Below are positions 12,996 to 25,145 of a stretch of DNA of 64,000 nucleotides, piece after piece. Location of the stretch: assembly GCA_950295325.1 (NCBI GenBank), contig OX485804.1, forward strand, positions 50,530,001 through 50,594,000, in the 5' to 3' direction. The notes under the pieces are model-generated. The model was not told where the DNA came from. It saw only the letters and a program-made list of their open reading frames with translations, and ran no database searches. This stretch comes from Polytrichum commune (taxonomy: Eukaryota; Streptophyta; Polytrichopsida; Polytrichales; Polytrichaceae). Within the stretch, counting starts at the first letter, position 1; the number at the start of each line of letters is the position of its first letter. A program made the translations under genes and the position numbers.

Positions 12996-13195
12996 TTGTG
13001 CATCTTGTGCATCTTGTGCTTCTTGTGCATCTTGTGCTTCTTGTGCATCTTGTGCATCTTGTGCATCTTGTGCTTCTTGTGCATCTTGTGCATCTTGTGC
13101 TTCTTGTGCATCTTGTGCATCTTGTGCATCTTGTGCTTCTTGTGCATCTTGTGCATCTTGTGCATCTTGTGCTTCTTGTGCATCTTGTGCATCTC
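12996..13195 (+). repeat. 9-bp minisatellite (CATCTTGTG/CTTCTTGTG)
   Basis: Roughly 22 tandem copies of a 9-mer alternating CATCTTGTG and CTTCTTGTG. Because the period is a multiple of three, all six frames stay open and produce spurious low-complexity peptides. It lies about 140 bp upstream of the transposase ATG and is probably transcribed leader or promoter-proximal DNA. Confidence 0.9.
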
Positions 13196-13196
13196 C

Positions 13197-13330
13197 CTGT
13201 TCGATCCCGTAGCCGCAACATTAACCAGCAACCTGTTCGATCCTGTAGCCGCAACATTAACCAGCAACATTAACCAGCAACCTGTTCGATCCCTTCTTGT
13301 GCACTCGCCGCCCTGTTCGATCCTGTAGCC
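13197..13330 (+). repeat. ~36-bp repeats containing the 13-mer in reverse orientation
   Basis: Repeated CCTGTTCGATCCYGTAGCCG followed by CAACATTAACCAGCAA. The 13-mer ATTAACCAGCAAC occurs three times (13220-13232, 13256-13268, 13269-13281). It is the exact reverse complement of GTTGCTGGTTAAT, the unit of the arrays in transposase intron 2 and downstream of the gene. Confidence 0.85.
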
Positions 13331-13333
13331 GCA

Positions 13334-16300
13334 ATGTCGGCGGCCTCCTCCACCCCATTGTCGAAGGCTCTCAAGGCCAGGAGGGCCACCGTCCTTGAGA
13401 GCTATTTCATTAGCTCGCGGAATTCTGCCAACTCTGGCCCTATCATTATGCTTGATCCATCCCCTCGGAAGCGCGCAAAAGTCGATTCATCTGCCTCTTC
13501 ATCTGGCAACAAAAGTCAGGAGGATTGCCACACCCCCGCAAGAGCTAATGTGGCCGTTAAGCTCATCTGCCCTGGTGGCCTACCATCCAACCCAAATCCC
13601 GGTTCCTCCTCCTTATGTGTCGAGTTTGAGTCTGATCTTGTGGAGGTGATCAATGGGGTTGACTCTGAGGTACCTGTAGCCAAGAAAAAACAGAAAAAAT
13701 GTAAAGGTAAGGAATCTGCTAGTCGTAGGTGTCAAGATAATTGGGCTCTTGCCCATCCATGGGCAGAAATGTTGCGGGCTGGGAAAGGATCTGAAGTGGA
13801 CAGGGTTCAATGCATTGTGTGCACGTCTGTGAAAGGCAGACCTGTCGTGATGGGTGCTAAATCCGATACCCTTGAAAAACACGCTGGAAAAAGACAGGCA
13901 AAGGTTGATCTTCCACACTTGAATGTGAAAAAAGACGAATACTACATCAACCCTAAGTGTGGCCATCTCAAGGCTGTTCCTATCTACAATGCCCAATCCT
14001 TGAATCGGCCAACTATTCTCCAGCAAGTAAGTGTCTTCCACCTTAGCCATGTTTTCTCTTTTCATATTTTCTTATATGCCTTTCTTGTGTGTATCTAAGA
14101 TCTAACTTGCACATTGCTTCATTGTAGGTGCAAAAAGAGTTCAAAGGAGATAAAGCGCGGAAGATTGCACAATTTGCAACGGTGTTTCATATGCTCCAGC
14201 ATGGCCGCCCCATGCTGGAGTATGAATCCATGCGAGAGTTGTTCACTTTTTTGAAGATGCCCCACTTGAGCAAGAAACATTGGGGAGACAACTCCGGATG
14301 GTTGATGGCTGAATATCTCTATGCCCAAGTTATGCAAAAGGCAAGAGAGGTTATTCATGGAGGTAAATTTCTTAGTATAAGTGTGGATGAGGTTACTACT
14401 GTAGACAATCAGGCTTGGATAAGTATCCATGCCTACGTTGTCCAAGATTTCTACCGCACTCCTATATTGGTGTCGGTGGAACGTCTCACGGAAGGGGCCA
14501 CTGCTCCAAAGCTCGCTGAGGTGATTGTTGATGCGTTGTTTGTTCACGGGGGTCTAACCTCCCAGCATCTCCTATCCAAATTCGTATCATTTGGGGCGGA
14601 TGGCGCTTCAGTTTTCCAGGTAAGTTTTTTTCGCCTTCTTCCCTTAGTTGTTGGTTAATGTTGTTGGTTAATTTTGTTGGTTAATGATGTTGTTTAGATT
14701 GCTGGTTAGTTGGAGGTGGCAGTTGCTGGTGCCTGATGTTGTTTAGTAATGCTGGTTAGTTGCTGGTTAGTGTTGCTGGTTGATGTTGTTGGTTAATGAT
14801 GTTGTTTAGTATTGCTGGTTTATGTTGCTGGTTAATGTTGCTGGATGATGATGTTCGTTAATGATGTATGGTAGAATTGCTGGTTAATATTGCTGGTTAA
14901 TGTTGCTGGTTAAAGTTGTTGATTAGTTGTTGGTTAATGTTGTTGATTAGTTGCTGGTTAATGTTGTTGATTAGTTGCTGGTTAATGTTGTTGGTTACTG
15001 TTGCTAGTTAATGTTGCTGGTTAATATTGCTGGTGGATATTGCTCGTTAAAGTTGCTGGTTAATGTTGTTGGTTACTGTTGCTAGTTAATGTTGCTAGTT
15101 AATGTTGCTAGTTAATATTGCTGGTGGATATTGCTCGTTAAAGTTGTTGGTTAATGTTGTTGGTTACTGTTGTTGGTTAATGTTGTTGGTTACTGTTGCT
15201 GGTTAATGTTGCTGGTTAATATTGCTGGTGGATATTGCTGGTTAATGTTGCCGATTAGTTGCTGGTCAATGAATCAATTTGTGGATGTGGTCTAATGTTC
15301 AATGTTGGAGGTGGCAGGGTGCAAGGTCAGGTGTGACCAGGCTCTTACAAGATACGATTAGCCCCCACATGCATGGGGTTCATTGTGTCAGCCATCGCAC
15401 CAACCTTGCGATCAAGGAGCTCTCGTATTTGCCGGTCATCGACAAGATCGAGAACCTCTTGCATAACTTGCACAAATACTTTGCAAGGTCTCCCAAGAGA
15501 CACATCGAATTTACGAGGCTCTCAGAGGTAATGCAAACCAAAGGTCTAAAGATCATAAGGAACATCAAAACGAGGTGGTTGTCCATGTTATCACCCTTGA
15601 AGAGGGTGATGTCTGAGTATCGAACCTTGGTTCATAAGATGCACCAAGATGGGCTCGATGGAACATCAACATCAGCGGCAAGGGAGGTAGCAATTGGTAA
15701 CTACAACTTCCTTGTAGACATCTCTATCCCTATTGCCTTGGCCGGTTTTTTACCATTGCTTGAAACAGTTCACTATCTTGTGAAATTCAGCCAACAACAA
15801 GACATCTTCATATGCGACTATCTTGCCGCGGTGAAGGTCTGTCAAGGTCAACTCTACGAGCTCTATTGTGATCCAGTTTCCTCTTTCAGAAGTGATTCAT
15901 TTCGTGAGTTCACAGATTTGATTAGTGGCCGTCATGACAGCATGTCTCTGTCATGGGTGCCCGGAGCCTTGGATGTGAATGAAGCCGCATGTGAGTATGT
16001 TGTCTTCAAGTGTGGGCCTTTCACCCATTCAGCCACTATGCCTAACGGAGATGGCGGCACCCAAACAGTGTCAAGGGAGGCATTCAAAGACATTGTGGAC
16101 AATGTCAAAGGCTCTTGCACAGGTATGGCCATGTTTGTGCAATTCTGGTCCTTGTGTAATTGTTTTTGTGGTATATGTTGCTATGCAATATTGGGGATTA
16201 TGTGGCTAACCATGAAGTTGGGTGTTGTGGTGGATGTGGTAGGGGCCGCAGATCGGTTGATCAAGGAACTTTCAAGCCGCTTTCCGGCCTTGAACTTGAT

Positions 16301-16820
16301 GGATTCTCTGGGGGTTGTCTACCCCCAGTATTGGCTCCAACCTAATGTTGATGAGCTATTTGAGGCACACTTCAAATGCTTGAAGGACCACTATTGCTAC
16401 GAGAAGAAAGTTGGTGAAGTGTACTCACCACCCATGCTGGAGATGGCAGCCTTGAACCACGAGGCAGGTTTGTTCAAAGGGGCAATGAAAGCAAACGCAG
16501 CTGATGCCATGCGTAAGCCCATTACTATCAACCCCCTAACCAAGCTTTGGCGGAATCTAAGTATGTCACAAGTGTTGAGGAGCAGCTTTGGCGAATGGTT
16601 TAAGGTGGCTGAATTGGCAGCTGTGCAAGTGCTTGGGTCCGTTGAGGACGAGCGCACATTCTCAAATGTGGCATTCACAAAGTCCAAATTACGTAACCGT
16701 TTGAGTGAGCACTTGGCAGCCTGTGTAGGCATATTTAGCCAAAAATTTTACAAGTTGGAAAACTTTCCTTTTGAGAAGGTTTATGAGATATGGCATGCGA
16801 ATCACAAACGAGATTGCTAG
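13334..16820 (+). CDS. hAT superfamily transposase, apparently intact
   Basis: Cut-and-paste DNA transposase of the hAT superfamily. Exons: 13334-14026, 14128-14619, 15318-16122 and 16252-16820, all phase-compatible, giving about 852 residues. A BED-like zinc finger lies near the N-terminus (CIVC, then TLEKHAGK). Candidate catalytic acidic residues are the D of SISVDEVTT, the D of FGADGAS and the E of VEDERTFS. A hAT-type CVSHRTNLA (CxxH) motif and TRWLSM follow the second D. The C-terminus carries the dimerisation segment (ERTFSNVAFTKSKLRNRL). Introns 1 and 2 are clear. The third (16123-16251, 129 nt) keeps the frame if retained, but would insert a hydrophobic stretch unlike transposase, so I favour splicing. 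There are no internal stops outside introns. Terminal inverted repeats and target duplication were not identified, so autonomy is unproven. Confidence 0.87.
14640..15275 (+). repeat. 13-bp minisatellite in transposase intron 2
   Basis: Long degenerate array of GTTGCTGGTTAAT / GTTGTTGGTTAAT units filling most of the intron 14620-15317. Variants include GGTGGATATT and GTTACTGTT blocks arranged in higher-order repeats, suggesting recent local amplification. Confidence 0.9.
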
Positions 16821-17094
16821 CTCGTTGCAATCTAATATGTAGTTGGTTCCAGGGTACAAGAAATTATGTACGAGTTTCAATATTCCTCAGTGATGACAAT
16901 CGTGGCTCTATGATGCTGGGTATACTTGGAATTCCACCTCCATGAGTGTTTTTTTGGGGGGGGGGGGATTTATGATTGCAACTTGAGTATGTGCTTTACA
17001 TGTATGCTTGGCAACTTGAGTAGGATTTCATTTGGAGTGAATGTAGTTATGGTGGAGAATCTGGAGATCATGTTGAATGATAAGTTAGCTAGAT

Positions 17095-17345
17095 TTGAAG
17101 TTGATGTTGCTGGAATGTTGCTGGAATGTTGTTGGTTAATGATGTTGTTTAGTTGCTTTAGTATAGCTGGTTAGTTGCTGGTGGAATGTTGTTGGTTAGT
17201 ATTGCTGGTTAGTTGCTGGTGGAATGTTGCTGGTTAATGTTGTTGGTGAATGTTGTTGGTTAATGATGTTGTTTAGTTGCTTTAGTATTGCTGGTTAGTT
17301 GCTGGTTAATGTTGTTGGTTAATGATGTTGTTTAGTATTGTTGGG
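17095..17345 (+). repeat. 13-bp minisatellite downstream of the transposase
   Basis: More copies of the GTTGCTGGTTAAT family interleaved with GTTGTTTAG and GCTGGTGGAAT variants, 275 bp after the transposase stop. The orientation is the same as intron 2 and opposite to the three copies 5' of the gene. Confidence 0.88.
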
Positions 17346-18420
17346 TATCCTTGCTTGTTGGGCAGAGGGCATTGGGTTTCCTTGCTGAGTGTTTTGCAGT
17401 TTGTTTGAGCTCAAACTTGAAAATGTAGAGTCCCAGACTCCAAGCCTGTTGGTTTGCTCATCCGTCACAGTTTTGTGTCATGGTTTTGTAATTGGCAATT
17501 TTGTAAATAAGGTTTTTGATGTTTTTGGAAGTCACCATTGGAGTCTGGTTTCTGGAGGTGGAGGCTCCTTGTATACAACAGCCGAGGCCTCGTCTGAGAG
17601 GGCTTTTTTTTTATTCATTAGAATTTAAATTTTAGAGGACATATATGATAGAAGTTTCAATGAAAATTTTGTAGCAATTGGTTTTAAGTACTCGCCAATG
17701 TGCACAATGGATTTGAAGGGTTGTTGCCAATTTAATGACATTTTTTTAAGCATTATCGCCTAAATGAGCAATGAATCCTATTTGCCTATCGCCCTATTTG
17801 TACTATTGTGATTTATGTCATGTAGCCAAACGGTGAAAAATGAAACATATAATTCTAAAAACATAACTACTTAAAAAAAACATGCATTAGCCACTACAAC
17901 GAACTTCATCCACGCTTCTGTGCCACCCGTCCGAAATTTAAAAAATGCCAAAAAAATGGCTGATAGGAACCCATGTAGACTTTTCATCCATGATAATTTC
18001 TTAAGACCTTCACTTGAACTACAATAATGATTCTCCCAATCAATGAGGGAGGGCTAATAGTGAGTGTGGGAAATTAGTGAAGGTGATACTAAATTTCTTT
18101 ACACTATGAAATCCGTGCCGCCAAAAGATCTAGGAAACATGGATCATCCCAACACTATTCATAACAACATTTTGCACTGTTCACTCACAAGCATGTGGCA
18201 CACACTAATCACAAGCACACACTAATTTTCTTGAAATCTTTGGTAAATGAACATGTATTCCTAAATTTAGTGTCACTCATTAAAACAAATTCAGCCCTCA
18301 ATAACTTTGAGATTTTGCTAAACAATGTGTGGTTCATAAATTTGTACCACCCTCACTAATTGAGATATTCAGTGTAGTGTGAAGTGAACTTGGACGATCT
18401 CGACCGTTTCAACAAAAGAG
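17346..18420. other. DNA downstream of the hAT gene; right end of the element not located
   Basis: No coding region is visible. I searched by eye for inverted repeats matching the DNA at 12.0-12.1 kb and found none, so the right border of the hAT element is undefined. Confidence 0.3.
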
Positions 18421-18439
18421 AGATTTTAGAATGCAATGG

Positions 18440-18477
18440 TCACATGCCTTCACTCTCGTGTGTGAAGTGGCCCTTAG
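18440..18477. mobile_element. Terminus of the GGCCACTTCACACACGA MITE family
   Basis: TCTCGTGTGTGAAGTGGCCC is the right-end form of the terminus seen at 32932. Upstream DNA near 17960-17990 (CCCATGTAGACTTTTCATCC) also resembles 32765-32790 in the intact copy, so this is probably the right half of a family member whose left end is lost. Confidence 0.55.
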
Positions 18478-18479
18478 GA

Positions 18480-20720
18480 GGCCTTACTTGGAGAATGCAA
18501 TGAAGCATTGGAGAGCATAAGCCCACATAGCCACATTGGATGTAGGTACTAACTTTTAACTTGCAATAATACACTATGCTAGCATTCTCCAGGTTAACAA
18601 ATGGAGTTTGATCAGGTGGCCTTTTCAAATTCATGGTGATCACGTCATAAATGGGTCGGCAACTTGGCTGTCATGGGAATCAGTGTTCAAGATTGAAGTC
18701 TTCAATGTCTTTCAAACGCGATTTGGCCCTTCAAAATATATCTCTCTCAAAACATCCCTTCAAAACGCAACTCCAAATTGAAAATGAAGACATCATTTGA
18801 AGTCCTCAATGTAATCTGCATGCCACAAGAACCAACAAGCGTAGGGCATTGTCACTACAAGAAGTGGAGTTAGATGGTTGATTCTTAGTTCTTCATATTG
18901 TACTGCAAACATGTACCATATAATGCATGCACAAGTTTAATATGAGTTTTGTATTTTGTGTCTATACTCTTGGATTGACGTCTTGGATTTGAACCAACCG
19001 TTTAACTGAAGGGCTGAAATTTGAGAGCCGTTCAAAATGAAACTCATATGAGAGCTTCAATCTTGAACACTAGTGGGAATCACCGGCCATCTTGTAAAGG
19101 TTACTTGAATTTGTTTTGTTCACCAATCATGTGCAACCATCTCAAACTTGATCTTCAGTGTATTTCTTAAGCGTGCCCTTGCTCAATATTATGTTGCATT
19201 TAGGTGTTCCTGTAAAGGGAAAGAAAAAGAAACGATGTGTCATTTGGCACCGGCATGAATGCGAGTTTGTTATCCTAATATTGATCATGGTTGACCAAGA
19301 TGTAGTAAAAGGAGTTGTGTCTTCCGTTTGGTGTTCGTGTAAGTACCAAATGGACCAAGGCACCATAAACGATCCAAGTTTGCCAAGCCGTTATGGTCAT
19401 TGATATGTTTCTACAACTAATAATAGTAATATTCTCAAGGATTCAAAGTATTGGAGTGTTGATTATAACAATGATCCATATAGTCGGAGGTCCAATTCCA
19501 TAATTACCTATCAAAATAGTCAAATTTCGAGAATCAATAAATACAAAATGTTCTCTCTGTCTTCAGAAAACAATATACTAAAATTTAGGGTTTACAAAGT
19601 GCAAAAATGAAATGGTTGGGGGCTGGAAAGAGAGTTTAAAAACCAATATCTTAGCCCTTATATGCCCATGTGACGATAAATTGGTTGATTTATGGTCAAA
19701 GGGCCTAAACATCGATTTCCAAAAGCTATGTGGGAGATACAACTTTCACAAGATGTTTGAGTTAGATTACAATGCATCATGTGACCGTTGGGATTGAGTA
19801 AAAAAAAACTAATTGGTGGATTCTATGTCGTTGACAATATTGAAATTTGAGTGCCCAAAATGCAAACCGAATTCTAAGGATGCTTCAATCATCTGCCTCT
19901 TGGAACTTTCTCCTTTGCAACTTGTTACCTACAAATGAGTACATACAATTTCCACCACAAAATGAAAAATTGGATGTAATTGATGCTTTGTAGAATATTT
20001 CTTTACAATTTTATCTTTTTGCATGCAAAAAAATCATAATTAATCAAAATATGATGGAATTCTTGAAATTTTGGTTATAGGTTGAATATACATTTTTATA
20101 CTCATGTAGGATTTTACTCTAATATTTGTGCTCCTTCAAGTAAAACAAAGATTACTCATATGCACATGCTAGTTAAAGTCTAAGATCTTCCCATACTCAT
20201 TTATGATTCCAAAAATATGTTTTACAATAATAGTCTACTAGATTGATATGATGTGGCCTTAGTATGATGTGAGCTCCAAAATTAAAGGGACAAGTACAAA
20301 GGGACACATGATTGGCCTACTTATGGCTTCACACAATTTCCTCCCGAACTTTGAGTCTCATTGCTCATGATGACTCCACACGCACCGATTAGATACCATG
20401 TGTTGAGTACACCTCGAGGCCACAATCCAATACTAATTGAGAGGTAGCTTCGGTAACCAAATCCAAACCTATCTCATCATTCTAGAATAATTCAAGTGGT
20501 TGAAGATTCTTGGAATTAACCTTGAATCCCTAAGAACATTCCATATAAGCTCAACAATTCTTGTTCAAAGTTTTTGTTCATTTCCTTTTGTGATGTCCGT
20601 GCGGTAAGATTCTAGTTCTTGAGCTCAATCTAGTTTTCATAAGCCTTCTCATCCTTGAAATCATTTGTGGTTGTTCCTAAGTCTTGGTTTCTCCAAGACC
20701 TATAAATAACTTTCTTGTCT
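18480..20720. other. Intergenic AT-rich DNA
   Basis: No gene, RNA gene or complete element is recognisable. Only short unconserved open frames are present. Confidence 0.35.
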
Positions 20721-20724
20721 TCTA

Positions 20725-21045
20725 CATTTAAGTGACTTTTGAGTTCAAGTCTTCTTTTGAAGTTTCGCTAATTTCTAAATTACCAAGTATCTTTTGAAGT
20801 CAAGTAGCATTTTTAGTTTCCCTAACTTCTACTCTTGGAAATTGAGTAACCTTTTAACATTTCCCTAGGTTCTACTTTTCAAGTATCTTTTGAAGTCAAG
20901 TAACTTTTAGAGTTTCCCTGACTTCTAAATTTCCGAGTATCTTACGAAGTCAAGTAACCTTTCAAGTTTCCCTAACTTCTACTTTGGAATTTGACTAACC
21001 TTTTTTAGTTCTCCTAGCTCTACTTTTGGAGTCCAAGTGTTTTGA
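20725..21045 (+). repeat. Degenerate ~55-60-bp tandem repeats
   Basis: Five to six diverged units with the core AGTATCTTTTGAAGTCAAGT followed by AACTTT and AGTTTCCCTAACTTCTA. They are best seen at about 20788, 20880 and 20935. No coding sense. Confidence 0.75.
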
Positions 21046-22705
21046 TGTTTACATCTTCTAAGTTTTGTTTTCTAAATATCTCGGTTTTCAAAGGTCAGTC
21101 ATACGCAACCTCTAGGGGGTCTTTGAAAGCTCTTCGAGGGTGGTCTTCAAAAGTCCTCGGAAGTCTTTACAAGAATAAGCTCTTGATAAGTCTTCGCGAT
21201 GCTCACGTGAGATGTGAGATGTCGAATGAGGTGCTTTAGCTGTCCTATGTGCCTCCTTTATATAGTCTTTAATATCTAGGTATTTCGAGCTTTTCCCAAA
21301 ATTAGCATGTTAGATTTTTTAGTCATAATGTATCATACATATTATATATTTAGATATACATGAAACCCCGAACCTATTACAAAACTAGATACCTATTGGT
21401 GTACTTTCCCAATGGTTGTTGGACATTCATCTATTCTATTGTCCTAAGGAATTCTTGCTCCTTTCATCCGCTAGGGTCCTATGACATCCATCTACAATTT
21501 CATCCACAAATACTCATACGAAGGCCTCTTGGTCATCCATACTTATTCATCCTTTGTTCCATTCCCCAATAGTCTTCGTTCCCACGGCTCCCACAACATT
21601 CCCATGGGCGTTGCCTCATTCCTCAAGCTCCCCATGGCGTTCCCTAGGCATTGGGAACCATATCTCTCTCATGTGGCTTCTTGGCAACTCCTCGCTCCTC
21701 CACACATCTCAATTCCTAGTTCCTTTTGAAGCTCTACATCCTACACATTTGTGGTTATTGCATCCAAATCACATTCCACCACCTCTCTCAATATGAGGAC
21801 ATTGAAACTAATTTTGGTATCAAATCAAATTTTTAAACCAATTTCAACATGCATATCATTTCACATGTGCTTGTTGAAAGAAACATCCACATACACTATT
21901 TAGTAATACAATCACGGTAAAAATCGTGTTTCCTCCCTCATTGTAGACTAGAAATTCCCATTGACCGTCTAGCATCTACCCATGTTGATTCCAACATCTA
22001 CAAATATCTACCCAACATGATTCCCCATAAAACAAGCAAAAGTGATGTTGTTGAACACGGTTATATATGAGAGACGTAGGCTCATATGCAATAATTCCCT
22101 CTTGGCTCGAGTGTGTGACCTAGATATTGACCTATGTTCTCTACACTTGGAATTATTGTGGCCCACATTCATTCGGTGTATTCGGTGTAGCTTTGACTGC
22201 CTCAAGCTTTAGACAAGAGGAGGAGGTGCCACATACTTTACCTTTATAAGTAGTCAAGTTTGGTGTTACATGGTGTTGGGATCTTGCGGGTTAGTTATTG
22301 GGGAGGTCTTTGCAGGTCTTTGGCAAGGAAGGCTTTGTCACCATTTTTGGGGGTGAATATGTACCCATCTTAAACTAGAGTACCCGGGATTTAATACCAT
22401 CCCTACTTTCCATGATGAAACAACGTGACATGTAAGGTAAGTGTGTCTAAACTAGACACTGCTAGCATTCCAACATATGTAGGGGTTTGAAAATCCAAGA
22501 AAACTTACATGAACACATCAGCAAATCCAAACGTGGAACGTGAGAGTTGGTCATTCTGTTTTTGGAATGTAAGTGAATATCTTATGAATTCTTGAAGTGT
22601 TATTCATGGGTTTTCTTAAATGTTTTTCTTTCATATATGTACATTTCATACTTGAGTATGTACTTATATGCCAGAAGGAAAAAAATTAAAATCACATATT
22701 GGTTT
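21046..22705. other. Intergenic DNA
   Basis: Overlapping open frames at 21360-21800 have no family-like composition and I do not regard them as genes. No element ends resolved. Confidence 0.3.
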
Positions 22706-22708
22706 AGG

Positions 22709-22932
22709 ACTATATTGTTTTGTCTATGTTGTGGGTTACCATTTGGAGTCACACATTGCTATATAACATTATGCTGAGAGTATCATTTTTTATCCAAATA
22801 ACATAAGTAGTTAGTATGCACACTGAAAGATATGATATAACTTAGTTGGTAAAAAATGATACTCTCAATAAAATGTTATAACAATGCATAATTCCAAATA
22901 GTAACCCACGATAACTAGACAAAATAATCTAC
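22709..22932. mobile_element. MITE with long inverted repeats (ATTCCAAATAGTAA family)
   Basis: The two halves are near-complementary over about 85 bp each: GTGGGTTACCATTTGGAGTC pairs with ATTCCAAATAGTAACCCACG, and TGAGAGTATCATTTTTT with AAAAAATGATACTCTCA. Shares the subterminal GCATAATTCCAAATAGTAA with 59883-60076, and with fragments near 29290 and 31795. Confidence 0.8.
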
Positions 22933-22934
22933 AT

Positions 22935-24900
22935 ACCTTATGTTAGTTTCACTCTTGGCCTTGGTTGAAAACAATTGTTTGCTTTGAAGAGAGTTGGCAC
23001 ATGTGAGATTCTATGAAAATTCTTAGTGGCAATTCCAAAAGCGAAATGCAGGAAGGGATTGTTGAAGTGGGTTCATGAAATTACTAAGGGGCTCCTCATG
23101 TGCTCAACTTGCCCCATTCTCCGAGAGTGGGTCACTCTTTGGAAAAGCAAAGAGTGGCGTTGCACCCTTGTATGCGCTCACCCATTTTCCTAGTTAGTAA
23201 TTTTATTTATTTTTAAAGGAATGTTTCATTATTATATCTTAATTTTAAATTACAAAGGGAGCATATTGAACACTATTTTGATAATCATACATAAAGTAAG
23301 AAAATTAGGTTTGCAATGTGTATGTGATGCCTTGATTGCAATTTTAGTCACTTAGACTCTCCCACATGTGGTAAAGAGTGTGTGAGTCCCAAGACCAATT
23401 ACTGATAGTGGTTATTATTAAGAGGGGTGGGGTGACTGGAGTTTCATTCATGATCCAAGAATATTTTGGCAACTCTTATTAGAATAAGGGTCGCATTGCC
23501 TCCAAAAGCATGTGTAGGTGCATATGTTGGCCCGCAAAGATGGGTGGAGAGGCCCTAAGAGCCCCCATGGGACTCTCTACTAAACTCACATGGGGCAAGG
23601 GGGGGGGGGGGGGGGCAATGAGTGTTGCTGGGCCTTTAATTCCAGCCGATGTGTCCATAACACACACACACACGGAAAAATTGGCGGAAATTGATCCTGG
23701 AAAGACTTGAGCATTCAATTGGTGCCACCTGCCCAGTAAAGACAATGAAATTAGTAAAAATTTGTGTATTTATATACCCTAGGTATTGGGTCCGGCCGTC
23801 AGTTATCTCTTTTAGAACGAACATTACTTAGGTTGTACTCTTCATTTTGCAAAGATGACCCAACATAAGCTAAGAAGTATCCTCATGAAATCGTCAATAT
23901 TCACAACACTAGGGATGAGTAATGTTAAGTTCATAATGAATGAGGACACCTAGGTTTAAAGTAATGTTCAATGCAATGGCAAGTTCATACAAGTAGTATG
24001 TTATCCAACTTAAGTGTGGGTTTATAGTAAGGTCTATGTCTCAAAAACTCGGGGTCCAAAACATCCCTTAGTGGACTTCCTGTTATATCCAATGTTAGTC
24101 CCAAGCTCGTGAAATTGGTTTCTCAATTAGAAGCAATATTTTCTTACGTTGGGGAAAACTATATTTGGCTAGAACGGGGTGCCATATTTAATGTCACTTC
24201 ATTATGTCACATTAAAGACTCAAAGTCTATTGTAAAGGGTCCTTAATCTTGCTCTTGATCATTTAAGAATGCTTGACTTCATAGTATATTTGGACTTAGA
24301 CCCTAGTGTAAACCCACCCACAAGGCGTTTTTGCACCAAATTGTTGTTCTTGTGGTTGAAGGTTGTAGTTCCTTTCTTTGGTTTTATAATGTTAAGGACA
24401 AGGAGGGAAAAGACGTAGTTATGGGAATCACAATCACAACCAATTTTACTTGTCCAAATACAATAAAAGTGGTAATTGGGCATGGTTGCAAAGGTTAAGG
24501 TTTACTTTCTTTGGTTTCATGTACTTACTAGTGGGCATTTGGAGAGAATTCCCAAGCCAAATTGTGGGAGGATATTTGTAGCAAAAACTTGATTGTAATT
24601 TTTTTTATCATCACTCCACATATTGCGCCAATAAGATGTAAAAAATTATCCTTCAATTACAAGTACATCTTGCACGTAAATGAAAAAAACTGCAATTTTG
24701 GTTTGAAGTGGGCTCAAACCACAACCACAACCTTTATAATACACTAGACATTTGGCATTAAAAAAGGTGTGTCGTGTTAATTGGAGTGGTCTTCATGACT
24801 TGTCACATAGCATCAAATGTGATATGACACATTATCTAAGGTAGACATGCATTCCTTTATGCACCCACTTCTTTTCCAAATATGAAATACACACTTAATG
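22935..24900. other. Intergenic DNA
   Basis: No gene seen. It contains a 17-base poly-G run (23599-23615) and a short CA repeat near 23660-23673. Confidence 0.35.
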
Positions 24901-24905
24901 CAAGG

Positions 24906-25145
24906 TGATTAGCAAATCCAAATTGTGACATATTTAGACTCATGTGAATACATGGTTCATTATCAAACTGAAGATTCTCGTGCTCGTGAAATGATCATAT
25001 AGGTCCCCCCCCCCAAATAAATAAATTATATATAGAGAGAGAGTGTTGACTATTGAACCTAGAATATTTAGCATATTTTGAACACGTAGTCTAGTCTCTT
25101 TCAAACACACATCTTTTTTTGGTGCAAGTGCATGTCTTCTTAGAT
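24906..25145. mobile_element. Arm of the foldback MITE family of 60911-61476
   Basis: GATTAGCAAATCCAAATTGTG, then CATATAGGTCC, GTTGACTATTGAACCTAGAA and CGTAGTCTAGTCTCTTTCAA follow the order seen in the DNAAF4 intron element. It is interrupted by a poly-C run (25005-25014) and a GA repeat. The opposite arm is not present nearby. Confidence 0.6.

Noticed and set aside
12803-13328. Long overlapping open frames on both strands (Cys-Ala-Ser, Ile-Leu-Cys or Met-His-Lys repeats)
   Set aside because: They are produced by the 9-bp minisatellite, whose period keeps every frame open. No family-like sequence lies outside the repeat.
12040-17600. GCCTTTTTTTTA at ~12048 and GGCTTTTTTTTTA at ~17600 as target duplication of the large hAT
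   Set aside because: They are direct T-tracts of low information, and the adjoining element ends are not inverted repeats of each other.
21360-21796. Cluster of overlapping + strand open frames
   Set aside because: Three frames overlap with similar lengths, none has a recognisable motif, and the DNA is AT-rich without splice-site context.
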